Of a stretch of 25,660 bases of DNA, positions 1 to 9,204 are shown one piece after another. Every line of letters begins with the position of its first letter. Position 1 is the stretch's first letter. The DNA is from Actinomortierella ambigua (Eukaryota > Mortierellomycota > Mortierellomycetes > Mortierellales > Mortierellaceae): positions 1 through 25,660 of the forward strand of contig JAAAJB010000517.1 of the NCBI GenBank assembly GCA_016098155.1, read 5' to 3'. A program made the translations under genes and the position numbers. The notes beneath the pieces are model-generated. The model was not told the DNA's origin. It searched no databases and saw only the letters and a list, made by a program, of their open reading frames with translations.

Positions 1-411
1 GCATTGGTGAGTGACCCGTTCTCGGCATACTCCATGACAATGAGGAGCATCTTTTCGTCATTGTCGGTCGTGTGGTCGAAGGCTGCATAGAATTGGGTGA
101 TATTCTTGTATTGAAGATTCCGGAAGAGGGCAACCTCTCGCTCGATGGTCTCGCTGGGGACCGAGATCTGCTTGATGGCGCAAGGTAGTCCGTTCCAGTA
201 ACCGAAGAACACCTTACCATAGGACCCCGATCCAATAGGTGGCCCTTTGACCAGCGTAGGGGTGACGCTATCGGGGAGAGCACAAAAGTTAATGACTTGC
301 AGGAAAGAACGCAGCACTTTCTATGCGCTCTGTTGACTTACTCTTGGTAATGCGCCATGGATCTCGAAATGAATGAAGCGGGCGAAGAGATGAAGACTCA
401 ATGGTTGACAT
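1..411 (-). CDS. TKL-type protein kinase, N-terminal part (runs off the left edge)
   Basis: Two exons are proposed: 411..342 and 295..1, separated by a 46-nt intron (341..296, GTAAGT...TGCAAG). The joined frame starts MSTIESSS and gives 121 residues before the edge. Visible kinase landmarks are the glycine loop GSGSYG (about residues 45-50), the ATP-anchoring lysine in CAIK (K65), the helix-C glutamate in IEREVALF (about E77) and the hinge region VMEYAENGSL. All N-lobe residues needed for catalysis are present, so this looks like an active Ser/Thr kinase of the tyrosine-kinase-like group. The catalytic and DFG loops lie outside the window. Start and intron were chosen because they join two open segments in phase; a 21-nt alternative intron ending at TAG is too short to be likely. 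The pseudokinase gene lies about 710 bp upstream on the same strand. The segment W-x-x-LPCA-x-K also occurs in the decayed kinase at 22002. Kinase identity is certain; the exact first exon is moderate. Confidence 0.82.
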
Positions 412-1122
412 GAAATGAGCAAGCGGGAAAATTGACTTTGAGAGCCTCAATTATGTATGTGCTTCAGAAGGTTCTGAATGATAAAAAACTGGTCGGCGAT
501 ATATGGTATGTTAGTGCAACGGTGTCTGGGCAGGGTTGATAACCTTCCGAAGGGAAGGCAAGTGCATGATGCATCCATGTTTGATCGTCGACAAACCGGC
601 CTTTATACAGGTATCCTGTTGATCCAGATCCGTTTCTTTTTGATGGACCATGACTTTGGCAGCTCGAAGAGCACATTAAGTATTGCAAGCTCCGATAACA
701 GCGCGATTCCTGAAGCCTTGTGTTCAACTTGGCTTTTGGAGTAATCCCCTCCTTTCTAGTATGCCGTCGTAACGAACATGTCCCATAATTATCATATTAG
801 CCAAGAATGACTCGTGGTTCTCAACACATAGAGTCAATATGAACACCCCGCAGACTCGCCGTGGGCTGACGTGATAGCGCCAGGACCTACAACGCGAGAA
901 TTCACTGTCAGACCGCGTTTCACGCGAGAAAGTTGGGCCAGGAAATGCATGGTCCTGATCCCATCGTCCAACGCGGGTTGTGTCTGTGTGGAGCTCTATT
1001 CACTTTCCCTCATAATCTCATTCTCTGCCGGGTTATCAAGAACAGGCAAAGTAAAAAAGTGATTTGTTTGTGCTCGTATGTCATGTGTGTGTGTCAAAAA
1101 TAAAAAAAAACTACTTGGGTAT
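412..1122. other. Intergenic region, no gene seen
   Basis: This stretch lies between the end of the pseudokinase gene and the start of the kinase gene, both on the minus strand. It should hold the 3' UTR of the former and the promoter of the latter. The overlapping small frames on both strands near 464-744 show no recognisable domain, no splice context and no codon bias that I can see. No RNA gene or repeat was recognised. Confidence 0.5.
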
Positions 1123-2595
1123 CTATGGAGCAAAATTCGCCTCGCCTGCAATGGCGGCAAGCTTCTCAGCAACTTCCTTCATGGTAGGGCGTCTTTCATA
1201 GTCGAACGAGATGCAGCTCACCAGGAGCTCCGAGTATGGAATAGACAAGTTTCCATGCTCTTGGCTGTTCCAGTCGTTCACATCCTGTTGCGTGACCCGA
1301 TTCTTTTCCATTGAGGGACTCTTGCCCACCGAAATCTCGTACATCAGCACGCCAAAGGCAAACACATCCGTCTTGAGGCTCGTACCGTGTCCGGTCGCAA
1401 TCTCTGGCGCATACATTGGCTGCTTTGGAATCTTCTCGCCACGGGAGTGGTCACCCTGACGGTCACGGCAGATCTCGAATCCCGTGAGCTTGGGCACGGT
1501 GACTGTTCGGCCGTCCGGGGTAGTGCTCTCTGTCATGAGCACATTGCAGGCCCGAATGTCGCGATGGAGAACGTCGAATGTGTGGACCAGAGCCAAAGCT
1601 CCCGCAATCTTCAGTGCGATCTCGATCTTCTGAGCCTTGGTTAGTATGACATCCCTATCCTGGAGGAGCTTGTCCAGGGTCATGTGTGAGATTGGGTCCG
1701 TGACAACCATCTTGGCCGACGGCACGACGAATCGTGGGCGAGCAATATTCTCGCACTGGTGCATCAACTGGGTGAGAAAGATGGTGCGCTGGGTGATGAC
1801 ATTCGGGTCACCACACGCAATCTCTGTATATTGCCTGACATGGACCTTCTTGCCCTTGCTGTCGCCAGCGATGATCTCGCCTCTGAAGGTCTTGGAGATG
1901 TTGTCCTCGGCAATGATCTCATCCAGGCGAATGTTGTCTTTGTCAAGAAAGAACTTCTTGATCTGCTCCTCGCGCACCTTGAACTCTCTAAATAGCAGCT
2001 TGGCGTTGCTGCGTTTTTTGGAAAGCTTGTTCTGTGCGAGTCGAACGGCAGCAGCATCCTTCTGATCCTCCTCTGCCATGTTGATGGCGTTGTCGTGCAT
2101 GCCAAGGGACCGACACAGCTCTTGCCGGACACGACTCAGATCCGAGCGGACGTTACCGATAAGGACGCTGTCGAGAGAAAGGGCCAAGCCAGAGGACGAC
2201 AGCATGGCGACAATGACATGGAGCTTTTGGAGGGCGTCGATGACAGCTGGATGACGCTCACCAGGCGCGTACACCGGCGTCTTCAGCTCACTGAGGATTT
2301 TGCCAATTGTTGCCCGGAAGAAAGTGATTTCGGGCAGGCGTTGCTCCATCCTCTTGAAAATGGCCGACGCTGAGCTGAGAGTCTCAGATTCGCTGGTGTT
2401 CGGCTGGCTGTAAGAAGCGACGAACTTGTCGTCCGTGCTGCCCCCAGAATTGAGAGGGAAGGCAGAGACGGCCTGGCTGACAAGGCTGGACGAGTCACCA
2501 CTTGAGCTCGTCGGGGAGCCAGGGCTCGTGTTCGTGTATATGTTAAGCGGCGGATTCTCTCTGCCAGCGCCGTTTTGGTCCTTGTTGACAGTCAT
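1123..2595 (-). CDS. MLKL-like pseudokinase with helical N-terminal region
   Basis: Intact 490-aa single-exon coding region. Residues 1-75 are Ser/Thr/Gly-rich and probably disordered. Residues ~76-220 are predicted by eye to be helical, with heptad-like Leu/Ile/Val spacing. Residues ~222-485 form a kinase-like fold: HRDIRACN (344-351), MYAPE (394-398) and a C-lobe segment DVFAFGVLMYEIS. Key catalytic residues are missing. There is no glycine-rich loop, the VAIK lysine is Arg (VHVR, R254), no helix-C Glu is evident, and DFG is replaced by GFE (KLTGFEIC, 369-376). It should therefore not phosphorylate substrates normally. As I recall it, animal MLKL also has KL-x-GFE at this spot and a four-helix killer domain in front. 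The architecture and length (~470-490 aa) agree with that, but the N-terminal homology is inference. The decayed copy at 23085-24293 also has KLTGFE, so the substitution is an old, fixed trait. Likely role: signalling or membrane-acting switch controlled by a partner kinase, possibly the neighbour at 1-411. Confidence 0.85.
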   Translation of the reverse strand: MTVNKDQNGAGRENPPLNIYTNTSPGSPTSSSGDSSSLVSQAVSAFPLNSGGSTDDKFVASYSQPNTSESETLSSASAIFKRMEQRLPEITFFRATIGKILSELKTPVYAPGERHPAVIDALQKLHVIVAMLSSSGLALSLDSVLIGNVRSDLSRVRQELCRSLGMHDNAINMAEEDQKDAAAVRLAQNKLSKKRSNAKLLFREFKVREEQIKKFFLDKDNIRLDEIIAEDNISKTFRGEIIAGDSKGKKVHVRQYTEIACGDPNVITQRTIFLTQLMHQCENIARPRFVVPSAKMVVTDPISHMTLDKLLQDRDVILTKAQKIEIALKIAGALALVHTFDVLHRDIRACNVLMTESTTPDGRTVTVPKLTGFEICRDRQGDHSRGEKIPKQPMYAPEIATGHGTSLKTDVFAFGVLMYEISVGKSPSMEKNRVTQQDVNDWNSQEHGNLSIPYSELLVSCISFDYERRPTMKEVAEKLAAIAGEANFAP

Positions 2596-2598
2596 GTC

Positions 2599-2706
2599 CT
2601 ATGCGGATAGCGACGAAGCATACATAAAAGGAGTTAGTCAATATGGGCTACAGTAGCCAAGTATCGGGAAACCCCGCAGCTTGCCCTCATGAAGGCTAAA
2701 AAATAC
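2599..2706 (-). other. Probable 5' UTR intron of the pseudokinase gene
   Basis: On the minus strand a CAAG|GTATTT donor at 2706, a GACTAAC branch-site-like sequence and a CGCATAG acceptor ending at 2599 would define a 108-nt intron. It ends three bases before the ATG at 2595. The upstream exon holds only a short frame starting at an ATG near 2776 and closing before the donor, so the intron would be untranslated. This is inferred from sequence signals only. Confidence 0.45.
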
Positions 2707-2817
2707 CTTGAATTTATGGCTGTGCGAGCGGAATGATGAAGAATTGGGGACGGGATGAGGAGTGAGAAATGCCCATGTAACGCGATGAGGTCGTGACGTT
2801 GTTGAGAGGTGAGAGGG

Positions 2818-2849
<32 letters not shown>

Positions 2850-2850
2850 G
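2818..2850. repeat. (GAAA)n/(GA)n microsatellite
   Basis: About five GAAA units run straight into a GA tract. It lies upstream of the pseudokinase gene and reads as a pyrimidine (CT/CTTT) tract on that gene's strand, as often seen in fungal promoters. Confidence 0.85.
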
Positions 2851-3121
2851 GGAGGGCGTGGGTGTTCAGCAGAGAGGGTTACACTGCAACCATGGGCAGT
2901 CTTTTTGCATTGTGCAGCAGTGCTTGAGTTTTCCTGCTCAACTGAACTGTTTTGGCAACAAACCATGCCCCCCAAAGTTTTTTTTTTCTCCCAGAGATAC
3001 ATTGTTAGCCGGGAGGATGATCTTGGGCCTTTCTCCCTGTCCTTTTGATACTGCTACAGCTTGAGGTTGTGTGAGGAGGATGGATTCGGTCAGTGCCTGA
3101 CCGACCATTCTGCTAGCGAGG

Positions 3122-3160
3122 CTGGCTGGGCTGGGCTGGGCTGGGCTGGGGGAGGGGGGG
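3122..3160. repeat. (CTGGG)n short tandem repeat followed by a G run
   Basis: Five CTGGG units are followed by GGAGGGGGGG. The G runs could form a quadruplex on the plus strand. The location is downstream of ESA1. Confidence 0.85.
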
Positions 3161-3569
3161 ACTTGTGGGCACTCGGGCCCGTTTGATGGTCAAAGTTCGA
3201 ACCCAATCTACCCCCCCTGAATGCCCGAATCTTTCCTTCCTTGTGCATATGCAGCTTGGGCCACAGGGACAGATGATCTCTCTCTTTTCCCCTCTCTCCC
3301 AGCCCTCGGCGTTTGAGTCTTAAATATGCTATGCTGCTTTCATGTACCGTGGCACTTTCTTTCCTTCTTATACTAGTGTGGTCATATGTAGAGGTAGCCT
3401 CGGGTCTGTTGCAATGTGTAAAAACATGTGTAAAACTACACCAGATAGCACCATGACAAACAAAGCGATCGCCGTTTTTTTCCCAGCTGCTCTCTTTTGC
3501 GAGAAAAAAAATATATATATATGTACAAAATGACCCCCTCCACATCCCTCTAGTTTTTGTGTCTTCCAA

Positions 3570-5054
3570 TTACAAGAAGCGAAGCTGTGTCGCCGTAAAG
3601 TTGTGGGGTTTCCAGCTCAGGGCTGTCGGATCAATCTCTCGCCGCTTCTTCTGCATTTGTCGTTCGGCATTCTTGATGACCTGCTCGCTCAGCACAATCA
3701 CATACTGGCCACGATAGTACTTGAGCGCATTCAGGTTCTGTAGCGTATGCAGCACATCCTGTGGCTGGAACGCCGTCTTGGCCGCAATGTCGTCAATCGT
3801 CAACTCGTTGCCGGTCTTTTGAGTCTCGATCAACAGCTGTACAATCGTCTCCGACCAGAACGCTCGGTACGAAAGCAGTCCAAGATCCGACAGCGGCTTC
3901 TCGGGCGAGCCCAACCGCTTCTCAATCTTGGACAACTCGTACGAAAACTGGATCAGCAACCGTCCATAGCCCATCCGCTGGTACTGAGGCATGGTCAAGA
4001 TACAGGCGACGTTGTATTGCTCCGATGACTCCTTCTCCTTGGAAAAATACCCAATCAAATGTGCGCCATCGTCGTCCCGGACCGTCATACAGTAAAACAA
4101 GAATGGGTCGACATCGTAGTAGAGCGTTTTGTGATCCAGGAACAGCTTGGACAGCAGACACAGGTTACGACAGTAGACTTTTTGCTTGCGCCCATCAATC
4201 TCAAAGAAGGAAATATCGTCCTTGCGGTAAATCTCGTTGCCTGGCGGATGTTGCAGCGAGCACTTGTGCCGATGACGCCCCAGCTGCTTCTGCGACCCGA
4301 AATACGACAGACAAAATTCGCAAATGTACAACAGTGGAATATGTGCATACTCGACCGGGTATGGTGAAAAGTACCACGTCTCCACCTCGTGCTTGCCAAT
4401 CTGGATTGTGTTGAGGTTCTTCACTCGCGCCACCTCGTGTGGGTTCTGGGTCATCGAACCTGACGTCCTCAGCTTCTCAATCTCGGCCTCCTTGGAAAAC
4501 ACGGGCATGTCTCCAGCTGGAGTTGAAGCCTCGGGATCATAGTCGCCATCGTCCTCCCGCCCACCGAGTTCCTGTGAATTTTCGTCCATCGCGGATGCTT
4601 TGCGTTTGTTGGAGGCAGGGGTGCCGGGTGTACCTGGGGTCGATCCATCGCCTCCACCACCACTGGCGGCTTTGGCTTTGCTGACGGCAGTCTTGAGAGA
4701 GTTTTTGTTGGACTTGACGGATGTGGCATCGCCTCCCTTGCCAGTCTCCTTGCCGACGCCAGCGAGGACCGACTTTTGCTTCTTGACCTTAGGGTATTCA
4801 ATCTCGCCGTTCAGATTAAGCCGTTCCGGTGACACCCACTCGTCCAGACGCTTGTTGTAGTCGGCATAGTGCACATAGAATTCGCATCGCGCTGCGTCGT
4901 CGGCGGATGGTGCTGGACGGACCGACAGGATTTCAGCCTTGCGGTACTCGGCAGGGTGTCCGTGCAACACCTGCAGCTTGCACCCTACAACAATCGAGCC
5001 GATGGTGCCACCAGTCACAATTGTTGAAGGAAACGGACTTGATGCTGCCGACAT
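3570..5054 (-). CDS. ESA1: Esa1/Tip60-type MYST histone acetyltransferase
   Basis: Intact 494-aa, single-exon protein. It is the catalytic subunit expected in NuA4, acetylating H4 and H2A in chromatin. A Tudor-knot/chromo barrel lies at ~18-85 (EFYVHYADYNKRLDEWV). A Ser/Gly/Lys linker follows at ~95-190, and then the MYST domain at ~205-490. It has a C2HC zinc finger (C245, C248, H261, C265), the autoacetylated lysine in LDHKTLYYD (K309, equivalent to yeast K262), the active-site cysteine in NVACIL (C351), the acetyl-CoA loop QRMGYG (359-364) and the general-base glutamate in SPEKPLSD (E385). All are intact. The ATG at 5054 is preferred because the chromo barrel follows it. The frame stays open 47 codons further upstream, but that part is translated (CT)n microsatellite (RERERE) and is more likely 5' UTR. 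It is divergent from SPT4. Confidence 0.97.
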   Translation of the reverse strand: MSAASSPFPSTIVTGGTIGSIVVGCKLQVLHGHPAEYRKAEILSVRPAPSADDAARCEFYVHYADYNKRLDEWVSPERLNLNGEIEYPKVKKQKSVLAGVGKETGKGGDATSVKSNKNSLKTAVSKAKAASGGGGDGSTPGTPGTPASNKRKASAMDENSQELGGREDDGDYDPEASTPAGDMPVFSKEAEIEKLRTSGSMTQNPHEVARVKNLNTIQIGKHEVETWYFSPYPVEYAHIPLLYICEFCLSYFGSQKQLGRHRHKCSLQHPPGNEIYRKDDISFFEIDGRKQKVYCRNLCLLSKLFLDHKTLYYDVDPFLFYCMTVRDDDGAHLIGYFSKEKESSEQYNVACILTMPQYQRMGYGRLLIQFSYELSKIEKRLGSPEKPLSDLGLLSYRAFWSETIVQLLIETQKTGNELTIDDIAAKTAFQPQDVLHTLQNLNALKYYRGQYVIVLSEQVIKNAERQMQKKRREIDPTALSWKPHNFTATQLRFL

Positions 5055-5368
5055 TGCAAGTGTGTGTGTTTGTCTGTAGCGAATGCAAGTTGGCTGATGG
5101 ATGAAATGTCTGTCTCTCTCTCTCTCTCTCTCTCTGTATGTCTTGTTGGTCCTGTGTGTTGGTGGCGCGATGTGTTGGACAAAGTGTTGCAGCAAAGAAA
5201 AAGGGCGAGTTAATTCGCAATTGCATCTCCCCTTCCCCCTTCAGCCATTCTGAAATACAGTCACACTCCCAACTTCAACTTTTTTGGTGCCTCCACCCCC
5301 TTTTGCTCTCCATTCGTGTGTGCCTTCGCCTTCGCTCGAAATCACACTAGATTTTCTACTCGATCGCC
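5055..5368. promoter_or_regulatory. Shared bidirectional promoter of ESA1 and SPT4
   Basis: Only 314 bp separate the two start codons, which point away from each other, so both promoters and both 5' UTRs must lie here. A (CT)n tract sits on the ESA1 side and several C/T-rich stretches on the SPT4 side. I see no clear TATA box. Confidence 0.75.
5111..5136. repeat. (CT)n microsatellite in the ESA1 leader
   Basis: About twelve TC units lie in the ESA1-SPT4 promoter. Read from the ESA1 strand it is (GA)n and keeps a frame open that translates as alternating Arg-Glu. Confidence 0.9.
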
Positions 5369-6328
5369 ATGTCATCAATCATTCCCACAGACAAGAAGCA
5401 GTTGCGTGCCTGCTTACTCTGCTCGCTCATCAAGGTACCATTTACATCGCCACAGGACACGATGAACAGGTTGACATCTGGGACAAAAGTTCCGTCCATC
5501 TTGCTGACAAAAGTGGAGGCTATTCTTTTTTTTCTTTCTCCTGAATATTCCAATAGAAACAAGATCAGTTTTTGCGGAGCGGATGCGACAACTGTGAGTC
5601 GTTACTGGACATGAGAGGGCGCATGGATCGAGTTCTGGACTGCACGAGTCAACATTTCGACGGGTAAATGGATATAAGAGTCACCATGATCAGGGTTTTT
5701 TCAACACAAACAGTAGACGATCGAGGACACTTCAGAGCTAGTTACTCAAACAGCCCTGCTTTCCGTCGCTCCTTTTTTCGTGGATAGAGCAATCGCCGTG
5801 ATGCAGCCGTCCGAGAGCTGGGTCGCAAAATGGCAGCGTATCGGTAAGTGTGGTGTCATCCATGTTTGATCCGGCCCTAGAGAGGATGTACTGGACATTG
5901 GACTCTTCACCTAGGACATAGGAATAGGATCTCGGTTGCTTTCTCAGAGAGTTATCTGGCACCTTCAACTCTAGAATGCAATCTTCTAGTCACTTTTATG
6001 GGTGGCTACAACGATCTTGCCCTATTGAAGCACTCTGATTCGCTCTTCCTCTAACTGATTTTTTCTTTTTTTTTTCCCCTTTGAATCAAATACAGACAAG
6101 TTTGAAAAGGGTATTTATGCTGTTCAGGTGCAAGGTCGTCTGCCAGAAGATGTTGAAGAAGATCTGTTGGCTCGTGGCGTCAAGTACCGCCCAAGGTAAA
6201 TATATATATATACAAGATGCGTTCATGGAAGTGAACGGAATATGGTATTTTCAAACCACATGGTACTAACAATGTGTCCTCTCCCACCATGACTCCTTTT
6301 CTCTAGAGATGGATCGGCGAAGGATTAA
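5369..6328 (+). CDS. SPT4: Transcription elongation factor Spt4 (five exons)
   Basis: Exons: 5369..5434, 5557..5663, 5788..5843, 6096..6195, 6307..6328. All introns are GT-AG (122, 124, 252 and 111 nt) and all phases match, giving 351 nt and 116 aa, against about 117 in human SPT4. The N-terminal zinc finger is CLLC (C15, C18) with GCDNC (C32, C35); the conserved stretch RVLDCTSQHFDG and the WV-x-KWQRI segment follow, then GIYAV and GRLPEDV. The end, YRPRDGSAKD, matches the family's short basic tail. Spt4 binds the NGN domain of Spt5 and helps RNA polymerase II elongate through chromatin. The gene is invisible to a simple open-frame scan because its exons are so short. It is head to head with ESA1 and converges on the C2-protein gene, whose stop lies 181 bp beyond. 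Confidence 0.96.
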
Positions 6329-6509
6329 ATAGGCAATATTGTTGCACCACCCTATGTACAATAACAATAATCCCTTTCGAAAGATGTGCTACCTGCTGGT
6401 TGATGATGACAAATGGTATACTGAGGTCTCTAGGCAATGTATGCAATTTCTTTCTTTTTTTTATGGAAAATGTGAAGGGATAGGATGTCTGTTTTTTTTG
6501 TCCTACAAC

Positions 6510-9199
6510 TTAAAACTCATCAGGGTTGTACATGCCCATTGCGGGCTTGCTGCTTGCTGCGGGAGATGTGCTGAGTGAGGCATGCGAATGTGTCGGGCTA
6601 GTGGCCAACGCCGTCAAGGCCGATCCTTGCGAGGGTACAGGCGTTGGCTGTTGCTGCACCTGTGGGTACATCGAGGACGTTGCACCTCCATTACCATACG
6701 CGCTCGTATTGCGATGGTGGTTCAGGTTATTGGCGCTGTTGTTAAAGCCACCACCACCGCCCACTTGGGTAGGGTTCATGTACGGGCTAGCAGGATATGC
6801 CGAAGGTGGACCGCCACCGGGGAAGCCAGGCGACGAAGTGTTATTGCCAAAGTTGTTGTTGGGCGGGTAACCCATCGGGCCATTGTTTGGTCCTACAAGA
6901 GACTTTTGGCCATAGCCAAAGTTGTTGCTGGGCTGCTGAGGTGGATACCCGCCAGCATTGGGACCTGCATTGTTGGGTGGGTAACCTCCAATGTTGTTGT
7001 TGCTGTTGTTAGAGTTGTTGGAGCTGGGTGGGAAACCGCCAATTGATCCCTGCGAGGAGGGTGTGGACTGGGAGGGGTATCCACCAGGCATAGGACCGCC
7101 AGGGCCGCTGGGACCAACGTTTGATCCAAAATTGTTTGTAGTGCTATTCACATTGTTGGTGGTGTTACTGTAGTGGAGGCCGGTGGAGGAGGGATAACCG
7201 CCAGGACCACCATGGCTGCCGGGACTGCTACTCATTGGCAGCTGTTGGGTTTGTGGGTATGGTGAGTTGATGTTCATGGCGTTCGGGTATCCGCCAGAGT
7301 TTACGTTGCCGGCTCCCGGATAGCCTCCCAAGTTGCCGTTGTTGTTGGTGTTGGTGTTGGTGTTGGCACCGGGGAAGCCTCCGGCGTGCAGGTTGTTGGC
7401 AGGTGGATATCCTCCCCCTGTGTGAGATGGGGGACCACCCTGGTTGAATGATGGATAACCACCTTGGGTGGACGGTGGGTATCCGCCCGCAACAGGTTGT
7501 TGTTGAGATCCATTGAACGACAGTCGCTTACTGGGATCATCTTGTGAGTAAGGCGAGGACGTTTGGGCAGCAGGATAGCCTTGGTAGCCGTTTGTGGGTG
7601 ATGTGTATGGGTTGGGATTCGCTCCGTGCCCACCTGCTGGATATCCGCCTTGGGGTGTGTGATGGCCAACATAGTGACCTCCTGTAGTGCCAGCGGGCGA
7701 AACGGGTCGACCAGGCATCGGACTAGCTCCAGGGTGGCCAACGGTATGACCGGCCGCGGTATGGCCGGCTGCATGGCCAGCATATGGGTAGTTGTGACCC
7801 ACCATGGGGGTTTGAGCTGGAGGGGCAGGCTCCTGGTAGACTGGTGCCTCTGCAACCTTTGGCGGCTGATAGACATCCCCTTTGTCGTCCTCATGCTCCT
7901 CCACCTCCACAAATTTTGACTCGGGCTTTAGAATTTTGGTACCATGCAAAGCGCGGCGTCCTGGCTTGCCCGTCTCTGTCGATCTTCCTTTCTTGTTCAG
8001 AGGGTGGCTAGGGTCCTATGGGGAAGAGAAGAGTGTGTTTGTTGCCGTGTGAGAATTGTATGGTAAGCATTCAAGAAATGACGGCCGTGATGTTTTTTGT
8101 ATTTTGTTTTTTTTTTTTTTTTTTGAGCAGGAACAATATTCGACCGCCGTCTGCGTTTTTGCATCATAAAACATACAAAGTCATAGTATGTGAGCTGCAG
8201 CTGCAGTTCACCCGCCTCGCGACCTTTGTAGCTCAGCTGGAACCAGTCTAACATGGACCAAAAAAAGAAATTAAAAGTCCAGTTTAGATTACACTTTCGA
8301 CATCATGGTTCGACCCCAATAATCATTCACACGAGGGATAGGAGAAGGAGAAACAGCCGTACCATCATGCTCGCCATCCTTGAGAACCTTGTCCAAGTTG
8401 ATGACACAGTCGCCAATGAGATCGTTCTTCTGGGGATCCTCGTCCAAGCATGTCACATAGAGGGATTTTGCATCTTTGGCGTCACTCTCGTACATCAAGA
8501 CATTGATCTAAAGCGTGCCAGAGCGTGGGAGGAGAGAAAGTAAGACAGGTATGCGCATCAGTGAATGTGGTCCAGACCATACTCGAACATGGCATCGGAG
8601 AGAGAGAGAGAGAGGGAGAGGGAGGGGGAAGAGTGGCAGGGGGGGGCAACGTGACAAGGACCACAAAAGTGGCTAGTAGTTCAATTGGCCGGGTCCTCCT
8701 TGCTCGAGGACCAACGACATACCTGGTCGTCCTTCCATCGCGGTCTTTGACCTCCTCGGATGTCTGTGGAGCTTCGCTTGGAAACGTTGCCGAGCTTGAA
8801 CAGAACAAAAGGGTCTTGCTTACCGAAGCGCTCACGGTTGGGAAGATCACGACCTTGGATGGGGACAATGACCAACTCACCTGAGAAGAAAAAAAGCGAG
8901 AGTAGTGGTGAGAACGAGAGTAGGAGGAGGAGAGGGAGTGTCGTTCCTGTGTCTCAGTCTCAGTCAGGCACACACACATCCTCTTGGCGCATTGTTCTTT
9001 CACGGTGCATGCGTGGGCTGAGCATCGTCTTTCTTGGCCCAGACTGGGCTTTCGCTGCTTCGCCCGAAATAGAATATGGATGATACGATGCAAGGCAGCA
9101 ATTACCGATGGGGGTCTTTCCATTGTCGGGATCGACAAGAGGCTCCGGCAAGGGCTTGTTCATGTTGGCAGTATTACTGCCCTTGAAAATGCGGTTCAT
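6510..9199 (-). CDS. fic1: C2-domain protein of the Fic1/Inn1 (cytokinesis) type with a GGYP-rich tail
   Basis: Exons: 9199..9106, 8880..8723, 8507..8363, 8247..8177, 8015..6510. Phases agree throughout and give 657 aa. A C2 domain covers about residues 32-156: GELVIVPIQGRDLPNR, GKQDPFVLFKLG, STDIRGGQRPRW, then LIGDCVINL and DWFQLSYKG with GELQLQL. This is the pattern of fission-yeast Fic1 and budding-yeast Inn1, which couple the contractile ring to septum formation and membrane ingression at the division site. The remaining ~500 residues are low complexity, rich in Gly, Pro, Tyr, Asn and His, with many GGYP(P/S) units. They could offer SH3-binding sites as in Inn1 partners, though sequence alone does not prove that. 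The tail ends GMYNPDEF. Intron 4 carries a long poly-A/T run. The start at 9199 gives 31 codons before the C2 domain; a second Met at residue 13 is possible. C2 identity is firm, the orthology fairly firm. Confidence 0.88.
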
Positions 9200-9204
9200 A
9201 GTAA

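Larger units (their letters stand above)
2707..3569. other. Intergenic region between ESA1 3' end and pseudokinase 5' end
   Basis: This interval holds the pseudokinase promoter and leader and the ESA1 3' UTR. It contains an AAAG/AG tract, a GGGCT repeat and a short (AT) run near 3509-3522. The open frame at 3090-3569 on the minus strand is explained by the low-complexity repeats and the ESA1 trailer and has no recognisable domain. Confidence 0.5.

Noticed and set aside
321..341. 21-nt GTAAGT...TAG segment as the kinase intron
   Set aside because: It is too short for spliceosomal removal; the 46-nt alternative ending TGCAAG restores the frame with the upstream ATG.
464..744. Two overlapping ~88-codon frames on opposite strands
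   Set aside because: No domain, no splice context, and the region is the expected kinase promoter.
3090..3569. 159-codon open frame on the minus strand
   Set aside because: It is read through the (CTGGG)n repeat and the ESA1 3' flank, shows low-complexity composition (PAQPSPAQP) and has no domain.
3761..4414. 217-codon open frame on the plus strand
   Set aside because: It is fully antisense to the conserved MYST domain of ESA1 and has no homology of its own.
8108..8124. T run as a possible RNA polymerase III terminator
   Set aside because: It lies inside an intron of the C2-protein gene and no A/B box gene precedes it.
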